Source: CAZQKW01 sp964594075 (GTDB lineage: Bacteria > Desulfobacterota > WTBG01 > CAIYCZ01). Taken from it: a DNA stretch of 50,772 bases. Location of the stretch: the NCBI GenBank assembly GCA_964594075.1, contig CAZQKW010000027.1, forward strand, positions 1 through 50,772. The letters are read 5' to 3'. A model generated the notes under the pieces. The model saw nothing but the letters and a program-made list of their open reading frames with translations, did no database searches and had not been told where the DNA came from. A program made the translations under genes and the position numbers. Positions 16,150 to 23,369 of the stretch are shown piece after piece; the first letter of the stretch is position 1, and every line of letters starts with the position of its first letter.

Positions 16150-16182
16150 TATTTAGAGATATAACAGTATTATTGTTTTTTT

Positions 16183-16221
16183 GGCAATTCCGGCGGGTTA
16201 CGTATGCTCGCCGGAATTGTC
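16183..16221 (+). promoter_or_regulatory. Strong hairpin just upstream of the membrane ferredoxin gene
   Basis: GGCAATTCCGGCG (16183-16195) pairs with CGCCGGAATTGTC (16209-16221) around a 13-base loop, with one G-T pair. A run of seven T lies before the hairpin, not after it, so it is not a standard terminator for either strand. It stands 25 bases before the ATG at 16247 and may be a partial terminator or RNA-stability element that lowers expression of the downstream gene. Confidence 0.45.
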
Positions 16222-16246
16222 CGTTATTCAGGCAGACACGTTCCAT

Positions 16247-17227
16247 ATGCCCGATCCTTATTGCTCGACAAAACCTTCCGCAAGCCGGTTGATAAAAATC
16301 GCTGCCCTGATCAGTCTTATTCTCTTTGCCTCCGTAGAATTTTATTTTTTTAAAGTGCATTATAATCCCGCGGGATATGCGGCTGCAGCACTGCTCATTT
16401 TTTTTGGCCTGTGGCGCATTGACACGGAAAAAGACCCGTTTCAAAAGCTGCGAATAATAACCATACTTTCTCTTTTTGTGCTTCTGTGGTGCATCATCCC
16501 CCTTGCTCTCGGAGTGCAAATTCCCATCCTGGGCGGCCAGTGGGGAACGTTCCCGGCAATCCACACCGTCGGCTCGGTCACTTTTTTTATATATATGGGA
16601 ATCGTTTTCCTCTTTGGCAAGCGCGTTGACTGCGGCTGGTGCTGTCCGTGCGTTACCGCGCGTGAAACTATCGGCTATCCATTTCGTGACCGCACGCCTA
16701 AAAATGCCTTCTGGTGGAAACTCCGGCATCTCAAGCTGTTTTCGCTGGCGCTGCTGCTGATCTATCTGGCTTTTATGATTATTGATGCTAACACTGCTTA
16801 CAGCCGCGCGGGGAAAATCTACTATGACTTTGTAACGTACGGCTATTATGGCAGCTTTTTGCTCATCCCGTTGACCGGCAATAGAAATTTCTGCCGTATC
16901 CTCTGTCCCTACGCAGCGCTGTGGGGGGTATTAAGTGTCGCCGGATTTTACCGCATCAAAGCAAACAAAGAAGCATGCAGTGTGTGCAGAAAATGCGAGG
17001 CCGTGTGTGACATGGGGGTTCCCATAACGACTATGGTCAAGGAGAAAGGGCAGATTCGCACAATCGAATGCATGGGCTGTGGACGATGCGTGACAGTCTG
17101 CCCGCATCAGGTGCTCTCATTTTATTCTGCTGCACATGCTTTTAAAAATCTTTTTAACTCTCTGCTGAAACTCCCGCAACCGCACAACAATAACATCACA
17201 GAACAGCACAGGCAGGGTCAGTTTTGA
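16247..17227 (+). CDS. NapH/CcoG-like membrane polyferredoxin (4Fe-4S)
   Basis: A 326-residue membrane protein from ATG 16247; an in-frame TTG at 16181 would put the start inside a hairpin and is less likely. Six hydrophobic segments lie in residues about 18-235. Two cysteine motifs at membrane edges are typical of the NapH family: CGWCCPC and CRILCPYAALWG. Two C-terminal ferredoxin clusters follow, CSVCRKCEAVCDMGVP and CMGCGRCVTVCPHQ. Such proteins pass electrons from quinol, or from cytoplasmic donors, to periplasmic reductases. The preceding Cys-rich lipoprotein is the natural candidate acceptor. The first four-Cys ferredoxin motif ends in CDMGVP where many relatives have CP, a common variant in NapH and YccM-like proteins. 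Confidence 0.86.
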   Translation: MPDPYCSTKPSASRLIKIAALISLILFASVEFYFFKVHYNPAGYAAAALLIFFGLWRIDTEKDPFQKLRIITILSLFVLLWCIIPLALGVQIPILGGQWGTFPAIHTVGSVTFFIYMGIVFLFGKRVDCGWCCPCVTARETIGYPFRDRTPKNAFWWKLRHLKLFSLALLLIYLAFMIIDANTAYSRAGKIYYDFVTYGYYGSFLLIPLTGNRNFCRILCPYAALWGVLSVAGFYRIKANKEACSVCRKCEAVCDMGVPITTMVKEKGQIRTIECMGCGRCVTVCPHQVLSFYSAAHAFKNLFNSLLKLPQPHNNNITEQHRQGQF

Positions 17228-17239
17228 CTCCTGCCTGTG
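17207..17239. terminator. Hairpin overlapping the stop codon; shared terminator candidate
   Basis: CACAGGCAGG (17207-17216) pairs with CCTGCCTGTG (17230-17239), and inside it GTCA pairs with TGAC. The hairpin covers the stop codon of the ferredoxin gene. There is no T run on the plus side. It lies between converging genes and could end transcription from both sides. Confidence 0.5.
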
Positions 17240-17289
17240 GCAAACGTATTTATCAGTATCATTTGGGCAGTTTAAGGTCGTGCCCAGGA

Positions 17290-17352
17290 CTATCGTTGAC
17301 AGCCTTCTTTGCAGCGGGCTACCGCACGAAGCATCCAGCGTTTTTTAACCAT
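17290..17352 (-). CDS. Possible 20-residue peptide with a perfect ribosome binding site
   Basis: The frame runs from ATG at 17352 to TAG at 17290. The peptide is strongly basic and contains WMLRAVARCKEGCQR, with two cysteines three residues apart. The case for translation is the upstream AAAGGAGG (17361-17368), eight bases from the ATG, as good as any in the window. It follows tpx on the same strand after 135 bases and ends before the shared hairpin at 17207-17239. I recognise no family. It could be a small membrane-active or metal-binding peptide, a leader, or a chance site. Confidence 0.4.
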   Translation of the reverse strand: MVKKRWMLRAVARCKEGCQR

Positions 17353-17487
17353 GGCTTTCACCTCCTTTAAAATTGCAAATATCTTTGGCTATTATTTTTT
17401 GCTGTTTTTATGCATATCATCACTCTATAAAAAAGTATCGCCAAAAAATTACAGCGGGATATAGTTTCATGAATTAGTGCGTTTATC

Positions 17488-17985
17488 TTATAATACCTTC
17501 AATGCCTCTTCATAATTCGGTTCTTGGGCAATTTCAGGAACCTGTTCGGTATAAACCACTTTCCCCTGTTCGTTGATGACCACCACCGCCCGTGAAAACA
17601 ACCCGGCAAGCGGGCCGTCAATAATGCGCACTCCATAATCCTCGCCGAACTTGCGTCGGCGCAGTTCTGAAACGGGGACTACATTCTGCAAACCTTCTGC
17701 AGCGCAAAACCGGTTATGCGCAAACGGCAGGTCAACCGACACACACAGCACCACCGTATTGTTTAGTTTTTCAGCCTCAGCATTAAAGCGGCGCACTGAT
17801 GTGGCACAAACCGGCGTATCAATGCTGGGGAAAATATTCAACACCAGCTTTTTCCCGCCAAAATCCTTTAGCGAAACATCGGTAAAATCGGTTTTAGTTA
17901 ATACGAAATCCGGCGCTGGCGTGCCAACTGCCGGCAATATTCCGCAGGTGTGTATGATATTGCCTTTCAGGGTAATTTCCGCCAT
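17488..17985 (-). CDS. tpx: Thiol peroxidase Tpx (atypical 2-Cys peroxiredoxin)
   Basis: A 165-residue protein starting at ATG 17985, seven bases after a perfect AAGGAGG; a longer frame to 18012 has no support. Peroxidatic Cys60 lies in SIDTPVCATSVRRF and resolving Cys94 in AHNRFCAAEG, the same spacing as in E. coli Tpx. The opening VTLKGN-type strand (EITLKGNIIHTCG) and GTPAPDF are family features. It reduces hydrogen peroxide and organic hydroperoxides in the cytoplasm with electrons from thioredoxin. It stands between the membrane ferredoxin and the LysR gene, in a region rich in thiol and selenium proteins. Confidence 0.95.
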   Translation of the reverse strand: MAEITLKGNIIHTCGILPAVGTPAPDFVLTKTDFTDVSLKDFGGKKLVLNIFPSIDTPVCATSVRRFNAEAEKLNNTVVLCVSVDLPFAHNRFCAAEGLQNVVPVSELRRRKFGEDYGVRIIDGPLAGLFSRAVVVINEQGKVVYTEQVPEIAQEPNYEEALKVL

Positions 17986-18120
17986 TGAGACCTCCTTTTT
18001 AGACTTTAACAAAGTTTAACATACAGAAGGCAAATAAGCAAACAGAGCATTAAGCCGTCGGGTTTCAGCAATCCCTGCAGACATTGCAAAAATATTTCGT
18101 TTCATAGGTTTGAGTTATAT

Positions 18121-19017
18121 TTAATATTGCGTGCGCTGCAGCAGAAAATTCCGGAACTCTTTGCACAACGGTGACAATGTCCTTTTTTTCTGAATAATGA
18201 TAAAAAAGTTCCGTTTTATCTCTATCCCCTGGATTGGCACAGCACGCAGTAGGCCCATCTGTTGCTCTTTCTGTATCGCTCGCTCGGAAATAAATGAGGC
18301 GCCGATGCCTGACAGCACACACTGTTTTACTGATTCCGTGCTGCCCATTTCTGCTATAACGTGTAATCGGCGTGGGTCAATACCTTTGCTTGACAACGCC
18401 TTTTCGGCGGAAATGCGTGTTCCAGACCCTTCCTCGCGCTGAATAACTGCAATATCAATCAGCTCTGAAGGCCGGATGTTTTTACGCTCCCAAAGCGGAT
18501 GATTCCTGCCAATTACCAGCACCACGCGATCCTCAACCAGCGGCGAATACGCCAGATTATCATTTTTAATCTGCGCCCCCACCACCCCCAGCTCTATATC
18601 GCTTTGCAGCAGCTTTTCTACAATCTGTCGGGTGTCGCCAATGGTAAGTGTAATAGTTGTCGCCGGAAACTTTTCTTTAAACGAACCAATACGTTGCGGC
18701 AAAATATATTCTCCCGGAATGGTGCTGGCGCCAATGCGAAGATGTCCTTCCTGCTTTCCCAGAAATTTGTTCAGCTCCTGAGATGCCTTTTCCCGCAGCG
18801 CAATAATTTCACGCGCATAATGATAAAGAAGGTTGCCGGCATGGGTTGGTTTTATCTCCCTGCCTAAGCGGTCAAGAAGTTTTGTTTCAAAATATTTTTC
18901 CAGCGCGCTGATGTGCTGGCTGATGGTTGGCTGGGTGAGGAAAACTGCGTCTGCTGCCCGGGAAAAACTTTTCAGTTCTACCACTTTGCAAAATACTTCA
19001 AGTTGTCGGAGTTCCAT
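18121..19017 (-). CDS. LysR-family regulator, selenium-metabolism-associated type
   Basis: A 298-residue protein. The N-terminal winged helix spans residues 1-60 (MELRQLEVFCKVVELKSFS, AADAVFLTQPTISQHISALE). The effector domain follows (GHLRIGASTIPGEYILPQRI, FPATTITLTIGDTRQIVEKL). The wording IGASTIPGEYILP and QREEGSGTR is that of the LysR subgroup found beside selenium genes and related CysB/CysL-like regulators. The YedE operon starts 100 bases upstream of it and runs the same way, so it may control that operon. GGAG lies seven bases before the ATG. The ligand is unknown; a sulfur or selenium compound is inferred from context. Confidence 0.9.
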   Translation of the reverse strand: MELRQLEVFCKVVELKSFSRAADAVFLTQPTISQHISALEKYFETKLLDRLGREIKPTHAGNLLYHYAREIIALREKASQELNKFLGKQEGHLRIGASTIPGEYILPQRIGSFKEKFPATTITLTIGDTRQIVEKLLQSDIELGVVGAQIKNDNLAYSPLVEDRVVLVIGRNHPLWERKNIRPSELIDIAVIQREEGSGTRISAEKALSSKGIDPRRLHVIAEMGSTESVKQCVLSGIGASFISERAIQKEQQMGLLRAVPIQGIEIKRNFFIIIQKKRTLSPLCKEFRNFLLQRTQY

Positions 19018-19121
19018 AAAATATTCTCCAGAATTACTGTGGACGCGGCACGTTACACTTCTTCCTTAAATAGCAGACAAAAAGCGGCAATGCAAAGTAA
19101 AGTTTACGGTGCAGCGGCCGT

Positions 19122-19979
19122 TCACTTTAAAACTTCTTCAAGCGCTGCGGGGATATGCGAAATAAGTTCTGATATCTGAGTAGCCGGAGTTGCTTTTGCC
19201 ATCTGCCCGGCAATGCGATTGACCGTGCATGCAATACGGCACGCTGCAACTATCGTGCACCCATGAGCCGCCAGCGCTGCAGCCATGCCGGTTATAGTGT
19301 CACCAGTTCCGCCGATTGGTTCAAGTGCCTCAATTATCGGATGCGCTATGGTCTCAATGATGTGTCCTCCGACACAAACACGATCAATGGCCCCTTTTAC
19401 ACATACTGAGCGCGCCGCATTCCCGGTGCTAAAAGCCCGCTTAAGAAGCTGCTCCGGAGCTTCCTCAAGCGTGGTTAAAAATCCTCGCGTATATGCCGGA
19501 TGCATGGCGCGGTCATCGGCAAGAAATGCGAGCTCCCCCAGGTCGGGAAGGAATAAATCATAGAACGGCGCGCGGCCGCTGGCCTTTGCCACATACATAA
19601 ATCCCGCATCGGCAATGAGGACGGGCCGACGTTTCATCTTTTGAACAGCGGCGCACACCTGATTGTGCAGGGCAATGTCAGGGATGATATAATGCAGCCC
19701 TAACACAGCGACGTCTTGTGCGGGAAGGTTCTTAATAAGATAGCGGTAAATATTTCTGCTGCCGGTTTGCGTGCCAATATCTCCACCTATTACAGTCCGG
19801 GGGCATGGGTCGCCCCAGTAGGCAGCGACTGCACAGGCTGCGCCGACCATTGCTGCAGTTCCCCGCATGAGCGATACCTCACAATCGCCAACATACAAAC
19901 GCCCGCCGGCAACACGCGCTTCACCGGTTATCAGATCAATAGTGTCGCGCGGGATGGTCCCTGCAAGCAATAATTTCAT
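19122..19979 (-). CDS. Ribokinase-fold protein (NAD(P)H-hydrate dehydratase/ThiM-like) in selenium operon
   Basis: A 285-residue protein. The C-terminal motif PIGGTGDTITGMAAALAAHG is the anion hole and catalytic Asp loop of the ribokinase superfamily, in the form seen in YjeF C-terminal domains and hydroxyethylthiazole kinase. Earlier blocks are VVIGGDIGTQTGSRNIYRYL-like glycine-rich sequence, VLIADAGFMYVAKASGRAPF and FLPDLGELAFLADD. It lacks the N-terminal epimerase half of Nnr proteins. The start overlaps the DUF3343 stop by 4 nt (ATGA), so it is coupled to the selenium operon. Dedicated kinase or dehydratase activity on a selenium-linked metabolite is possible but not shown. Only the fold and the operon link are secure. 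Confidence 0.78.
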   Translation of the reverse strand: MKLLLAGTIPRDTIDLITGEARVAGGRLYVGDCEVSLMRGTAAMVGAACAVAAYWGDPCPRTVIGGDIGTQTGSRNIYRYLIKNLPAQDVAVLGLHYIIPDIALHNQVCAAVQKMKRRPVLIADAGFMYVAKASGRAPFYDLFLPDLGELAFLADDRAMHPAYTRGFLTTLEEAPEQLLKRAFSTGNAARSVCVKGAIDRVCVGGHIIETIAHPIIEALEPIGGTGDTITGMAAALAAHGCTIVAACRIACTVNRIAGQMAKATPATQISELISHIPAALEEVLK

Positions 19980-20536
19980 GGCAAGTGTGCCTGCTTTTGC
20001 GCCTCCTCAAAGGCAATGGCAAGCGTATACGCGCACAGGGTGAACCCTTTCTCCCGCGGTGACGGGGCATCAAAAACAGATTTGCCGATCATCTGTGAGG
20101 CAAGATAGGGCACATCCGAACACCCTCCGCCGGAAATATTGACAATGATTTTAGACTTTTTATCAAATGTGATTTTCATATTGGCCGCCCTGACCATACG
20201 GTAATCTCCAAAATCTTTGACCCGACAAATCTCGGTGGGGCGAATCAGCTCATCATCTACATAAACAATGTCCACGGGTGCAAGATTTATTGTTTCAAGA
20301 ATCCTCAGAATGCCAATCTGCTCAATAAGAGAAAATTCAATAGAAAGGTCGCAGCCGGTGCGATATTGTGCTGGGGGCGCTACCACTTTGATAGAGTCAT
20401 ATCCGCTCTTTTTGAGGGCAGACTCAGCGTAAATTACCTCATGCACGTTATGGTAAATCAATAAGCCCCGCGCTTGATGCGGGGTAGCGGCAGAATCTTT
20501 AGCAAAACGCCCAAATACCCTTTTAAACAGTTCCAT
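19976..20536 (-). CDS. DUF3343-containing protein of the selenium operon
   Basis: A 186-residue soluble protein. Residues 25-85 (LLIYHNVHEVIYAESALKKS, then IKVVAPPAQYRTGCDLSIEF) are the small DUF3343 domain, which usually sits beside YedE/TusA genes and resembles a putative Se/S-binding partner. The C-terminal half (VNISGGGCSDVPYLASQMIG) is an extension beyond the usual stand-alone DUF3343 protein of about 80-90 residues, so this is a longer variant. It starts six bases after the TusA stop and overlaps the next gene by 4 nt. A conserved-looking cysteine in GGGCSDVP could carry a persulfide. The function is unknown. Confidence 0.76.
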   Translation of the reverse strand: MELFKRVFGRFAKDSAATPHQARGLLIYHNVHEVIYAESALKKSGYDSIKVVAPPAQYRTGCDLSIEFSLIEQIGILRILETINLAPVDIVYVDDELIRPTEICRVKDFGDYRMVRAANMKITFDKKSKIIVNISGGGCSDVPYLASQMIGKSVFDAPSPREKGFTLCAYTLAIAFEEAQKQAHLP

Positions 20537-20542
20537 ATTGGA

Positions 20543-20761
20543 TTATTGCTCTTTGCTGATGGTGAGAATATAGCTATCGCCGCTCTCTCGAATCGCAACC
20601 CGCCAGCCCTGATTCTGCGCCATCCGCTCAATATTGTCCCGAGAGGTTGCCGTATCAACGGTTATCTCAATTATCCCGCTGCCCAGTTCATCCATCTTTT
20701 TTTTGGTAATTACCACCGGTTGCGGACAGGACAGCCCTCGCGCGTCTATTTGTTCAGCCAT
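20543..20761 (-). CDS. TusA-family sulfur/selenium carrier
   Basis: A 72-residue protein from ATG 20761, six bases after GGGAG; an ATG five codons upstream has no ribosome site. It consists of one TusA domain: IDARGLSCPQPVVITKKKMD with the catalytic Cys12, then VDTATSRDNIERMAQNQGW. TusA proteins pass persulfide sulfur between enzymes; the ones next to YedE are thought to serve selenium. It is the middle gene of YedE-TusA-DUF3343-kinase and closely resembles the first domain of YedF at 10757-11359, sharing the xRDNIxRxAQxQGxxV block. Confidence 0.92.
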   Translation of the reverse strand: MAEQIDARGLSCPQPVVITKKKMDELGSGIIEITVDTATSRDNIERMAQNQGWRVAIRESGDSYILTISKEQ

Positions 20762-20835
20762 TGTGTTCTCCCTCATGGTTGAAATGTTGTAAGACCTTTA
20801 TACTATTCAGTGATTCTGATTGGTTTATTTCCTGG

Positions 20836-21906
20836 CTATATTCTCTGCCTCATGCTGAATCCAATGCTTAAACATACTACAAGTCCGATTCCCACAAACA
20901 GCGGCCCCCATACCCCGACGCCCTGGGGGCTGCTGGCAATGGCAAAATTGTGGGCAAAGCCTGCCCCCACTATCATGCCGATAACAAAAACCGCAGCATC
21001 GCCGTCGCCTTCACCGGAAAGAAAAAGCTGCCGCCCGGGACAGCCGCCAGCCAGAGCATAGGCAAGCCCAGACAAAGCCATGCCTAAAAAGTTCCAGGGG
21101 TGATCCGTATGGGAAACAGGCTGACCGGCAAAACCAGGAGTAAATTGGTTTAATATTACATTGGTTGCCAGCGCGCCCAGAAAAAGTCCGGCTATTCCCG
21201 TTGCCAGATAATAGTCCCGCACCAGAATAATATCGCGAATAGCGCCCATAGTGCAGAACCGTGTGCGTTGGGCAAGCACGCCCACGACCACGCCAAAAAT
21301 CAGACTGACAATAAGCGGGGCGTGCATTGCTCCGGGACCCCTTTCGCTGAAAAACAGAGCCCCGGTATCCAGTGCGGGGCGCACAATAAGAAGCACTAAT
21401 AATCCGATCATGATGGCAGGCAGCACTAATCCAGCAGCGGCATGCGTGCGCTGATTTCTTCCGAGATTATAGCCTGATTTGATGAATAATATGCCGGTCC
21501 AGATGCCGGCAACAAGTCCGGCGAGCCCAATAAGCGCATTGCCGTCACCCCCTGCCAGCCGCAACAATGTCCGCCACGGGCAGCCAAGAAATACCAGTGC
21601 GCCGACCATGGAAAAAAAGCCCAGCACAAATCGGATTATAGGCGCGGAACCAAGTCGGGGCTTAAATTCTTTAAAAAGTAGAGCAGCAAGTAAGGCCCCC
21701 AACACGAGGCCGATAATCTCAGGACGCAAATACTGAACTACCGCAGCCCGGTGAAGCCCCAGAGCGCCAGCGATGTCCCGTTCAAAGCAGGCAACACAGA
21801 TGCCCATGTTGGGCGGGTTGCCTAATCGTTGCATGAGAGCTGCCCCGATACCAATAATGAGCCCTGATGTGAAAATAGCTTTTTTAGTGACAAAGATTTT
21901 TTTCAT
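20836..21906 (-). CDS. yedE: YedE-family putative selenium (or thiosulfate) transporter
   Basis: A 356-residue membrane protein from ATG 21906, eight bases after GGAGG; the frame is open further upstream but that part looks non-coding. It has about nine hydrophobic segments. The signature cysteine motifs of the YeeE/YedE family are present in two halves: MGICVACFERDI and LGCPWRTLLRLAGGDGNA in the first, RFCTMGAIRDI and GGCPGRQLFLSGEGDGDA in the second. The double C-P-x-R pattern is that of the selenium-linked YedE group. YeeE relatives import thiosulfate through a chain of cysteines, so sulfur substrates are an alternative. It is the first gene of the YedE-TusA-DUF3343-kinase operon. Confidence 0.87.
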   Translation of the reverse strand: MKKIFVTKKAIFTSGLIIGIGAALMQRLGNPPNMGICVACFERDIAGALGLHRAAVVQYLRPEIIGLVLGALLAALLFKEFKPRLGSAPIIRFVLGFFSMVGALVFLGCPWRTLLRLAGGDGNALIGLAGLVAGIWTGILFIKSGYNLGRNQRTHAAAGLVLPAIMIGLLVLLIVRPALDTGALFFSERGPGAMHAPLIVSLIFGVVVGVLAQRTRFCTMGAIRDIILVRDYYLATGIAGLFLGALATNVILNQFTPGFAGQPVSHTDHPWNFLGMALSGLAYALAGGCPGRQLFLSGEGDGDAAVFVIGMIVGAGFAHNFAIASSPQGVGVWGPLFVGIGLVVCLSIGFSMRQRI

Positions 21907-22343
21907 AAATTGTTCCTCCCCGAAAGTATTGCTCCCCTTTGATACCACTCTGAAATAGATGCCGGTTTTTTTCAAATAGTAAATTTTAATATCCCAATTA
22001 TGCTTTATAGATTTTATCAATAGATGATCTGAAGGGCTGACATGTGCTATCTTTGAACGCAAGCCTTTTCCGAAACTATTTTTTTTATGGGGATGAAGAA
22101 GCATCTGTTGTTGCTTCCCATTATTCCCCTTGCGTGGCGGCGTTCTCATGCGGGTTACTTGAATTTCAGGGCCACTTTTTTTGGGGATAATCCTGTTGCT
22201 TAATAGGTCTTGCAATATGGCGCACACTATAATAAATAATATTTCGCGATCAAAAAATCTGCGATTATATTATCGCTCGTGCAGAATGGTCCTCCGGCTT
22301 AATAGTTAACCGCCTTAATTAATTCTCTTGGGGAGATTGAATC

Positions 22344-22775
22344 ATGAAAATACTGCAAAAGAAAAAAATTTTACAAATTTTAAAGGAACGCAAATGGGGA
22401 ACCCTTATGGGGGTTGACGGGAAAAAACCGTATGGGGTTGAGGTGGCTTATACTCTTTTGGGGAAATACCTGTATGTCATCTTTAATCCATCAGGCAGAA
22501 TGGCGCGCTGTTTTAAAAAGAATAAAAATGCTGCATTTAAAATATGCACGGCAGACAGCGACATAACAAGCTGGGAGGCAATCCTGGTAGAAGGAACTAT
22601 TGAGCGGGTGGTTGACCCTGCAGACATTAAGCGGGCATTCAGGGAGCTTTCCAAAAAACTCGGTTACGATAAGAACTTATATGACAAGATGGCTGAAAAA
22701 TATGCCGCAAATCCCAAGCAGTCACCCGTTCATCGTATCGTGATTAATATTATTGGAGGCAAAGGCAGCTCATAA
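22344..22775 (+). CDS. Pyridoxamine 5'-phosphate oxidase-like split-barrel protein
   Basis: A 143-residue protein with GGGGAG about nine bases before the ATG. It follows the same plan as the gene at 129-626: an N-terminal helix (KKKILQILKERKWGTLMG), KKPYGVEVAYTLLGKYLYV, NPSGRMARCFKKNKNAAF and a helical end. Proteins of this size in the family are flavin- or F420-binding or nitroimidazole-resistance-like reductases. The substrate is unknown. It is monocistronic with its own hairpin at the stop codon and faces away from the YedE operon. Confident on fold, not on function. Confidence 0.82.
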   Translation: MKILQKKKILQILKERKWGTLMGVDGKKPYGVEVAYTLLGKYLYVIFNPSGRMARCFKKNKNAAFKICTADSDITSWEAILVEGTIERVVDPADIKRAFRELSKKLGYDKNLYDKMAEKYAANPKQSPVHRIVINIIGGKGSS

Positions 22776-22791
22776 CAGGAGCTGCCTTTGC
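22759..22791. terminator. 13-bp hairpin terminator at the end of the split-barrel gene
   Basis: GCAAAGGCAGCTC (22759-22771) pairs perfectly with GAGCTGCCTTTGC (22779-22791) over a seven-base loop. The stem contains the stop codon's neighbourhood and lies between converging genes, so it can serve both strands. There is no long T tract on either side. Confidence 0.6.
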
Positions 22792-22826
22792 TAATTAAAC
22801 AAAGTTAACCTTGTTATTGAGACTTG

Positions 22827-23231
22827 CTATTCCCGCTCTGAAATTTCCAGCAGGATGCCGCCGGTCGCTTTGGGATGCAAGAATGCAATACGCGCTTTGC
22901 CGGCGCCATAGCGCGGCTGTTCATCAATAAGTTTGAATCCTTTTGCTTTGAGTTCTTCAAGCGCTTGTTCAATATTTTCTACCCTGAGGGCTATGTGCTG
23001 AATTCCTTCGCCGCGGCTTTCAATAAATTTTGCCACCGGCCCATCGGGCGCGGTTGATTCAAGCAACTCTATTTCACTATCGCCCACCGGGATAAATCCA
23101 ACCTTGACCTTTTGTTCTGCCACCACCTCGGTATCGACCAGCTTTAATCCCAGGACATCCCGGTAGAGCTTCAATGCCTCATCCATATTCTTTACTGCAA
23201 TGCCGATGTGATCAACTTTCAGAACCTTCAT
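22827..23231 (-). CDS. mce: Methylmalonyl-CoA epimerase
   Basis: A 134-residue vicinal-oxygen-chelate protein of the usual length. The metal ligands are visible in order: His9 in KVDHIGIAVKNMDEAL, the acidic residue in SEIELLES, His in GIQHIALRV and Glu in GGILLEISE. The SRGEGIQHIA block is typical of this enzyme. It interconverts (S)- and (R)-methylmalonyl-CoA so that the B12-dependent mutase can use propionyl-CoA-derived product. GAGGAG precedes the ATG. It follows meaB and the mutase B12 subunit on the same strand. Confidence 0.93.
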   Translation of the reverse strand: MKVLKVDHIGIAVKNMDEALKLYRDVLGLKLVDTEVVAEQKVKVGFIPVGDSEIELLESTAPDGPVAKFIESRGEGIQHIALRVENIEQALEELKAKGFKLIDEQPRYGAGKARIAFLHPKATGGILLEISERE

Positions 23232-23369
23232 AGTTTTCTCCTCTGGATTAAATAAATTTTAATTCTTAAGAATGCCCATACCCAATTAGCCCACGGGCAT
23301 TAATCCCTAAACAGCTTTATTCACTTAAACATGGAAGTAAAACAATGTTTAGTATCCACGTTTCAGAGT

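Noticed and set aside
17290..17352. Read-through of the TAG to extend the 20-residue peptide
   Set aside because: Only five more codons follow before TAA, with no sign of coding content.
9493..22227. Selenoproteins with in-frame TGA in the selenium region
   Set aside because: All genes checked by eye are full length with cysteine at the catalytic positions; no continued homology past a TGA was seen.
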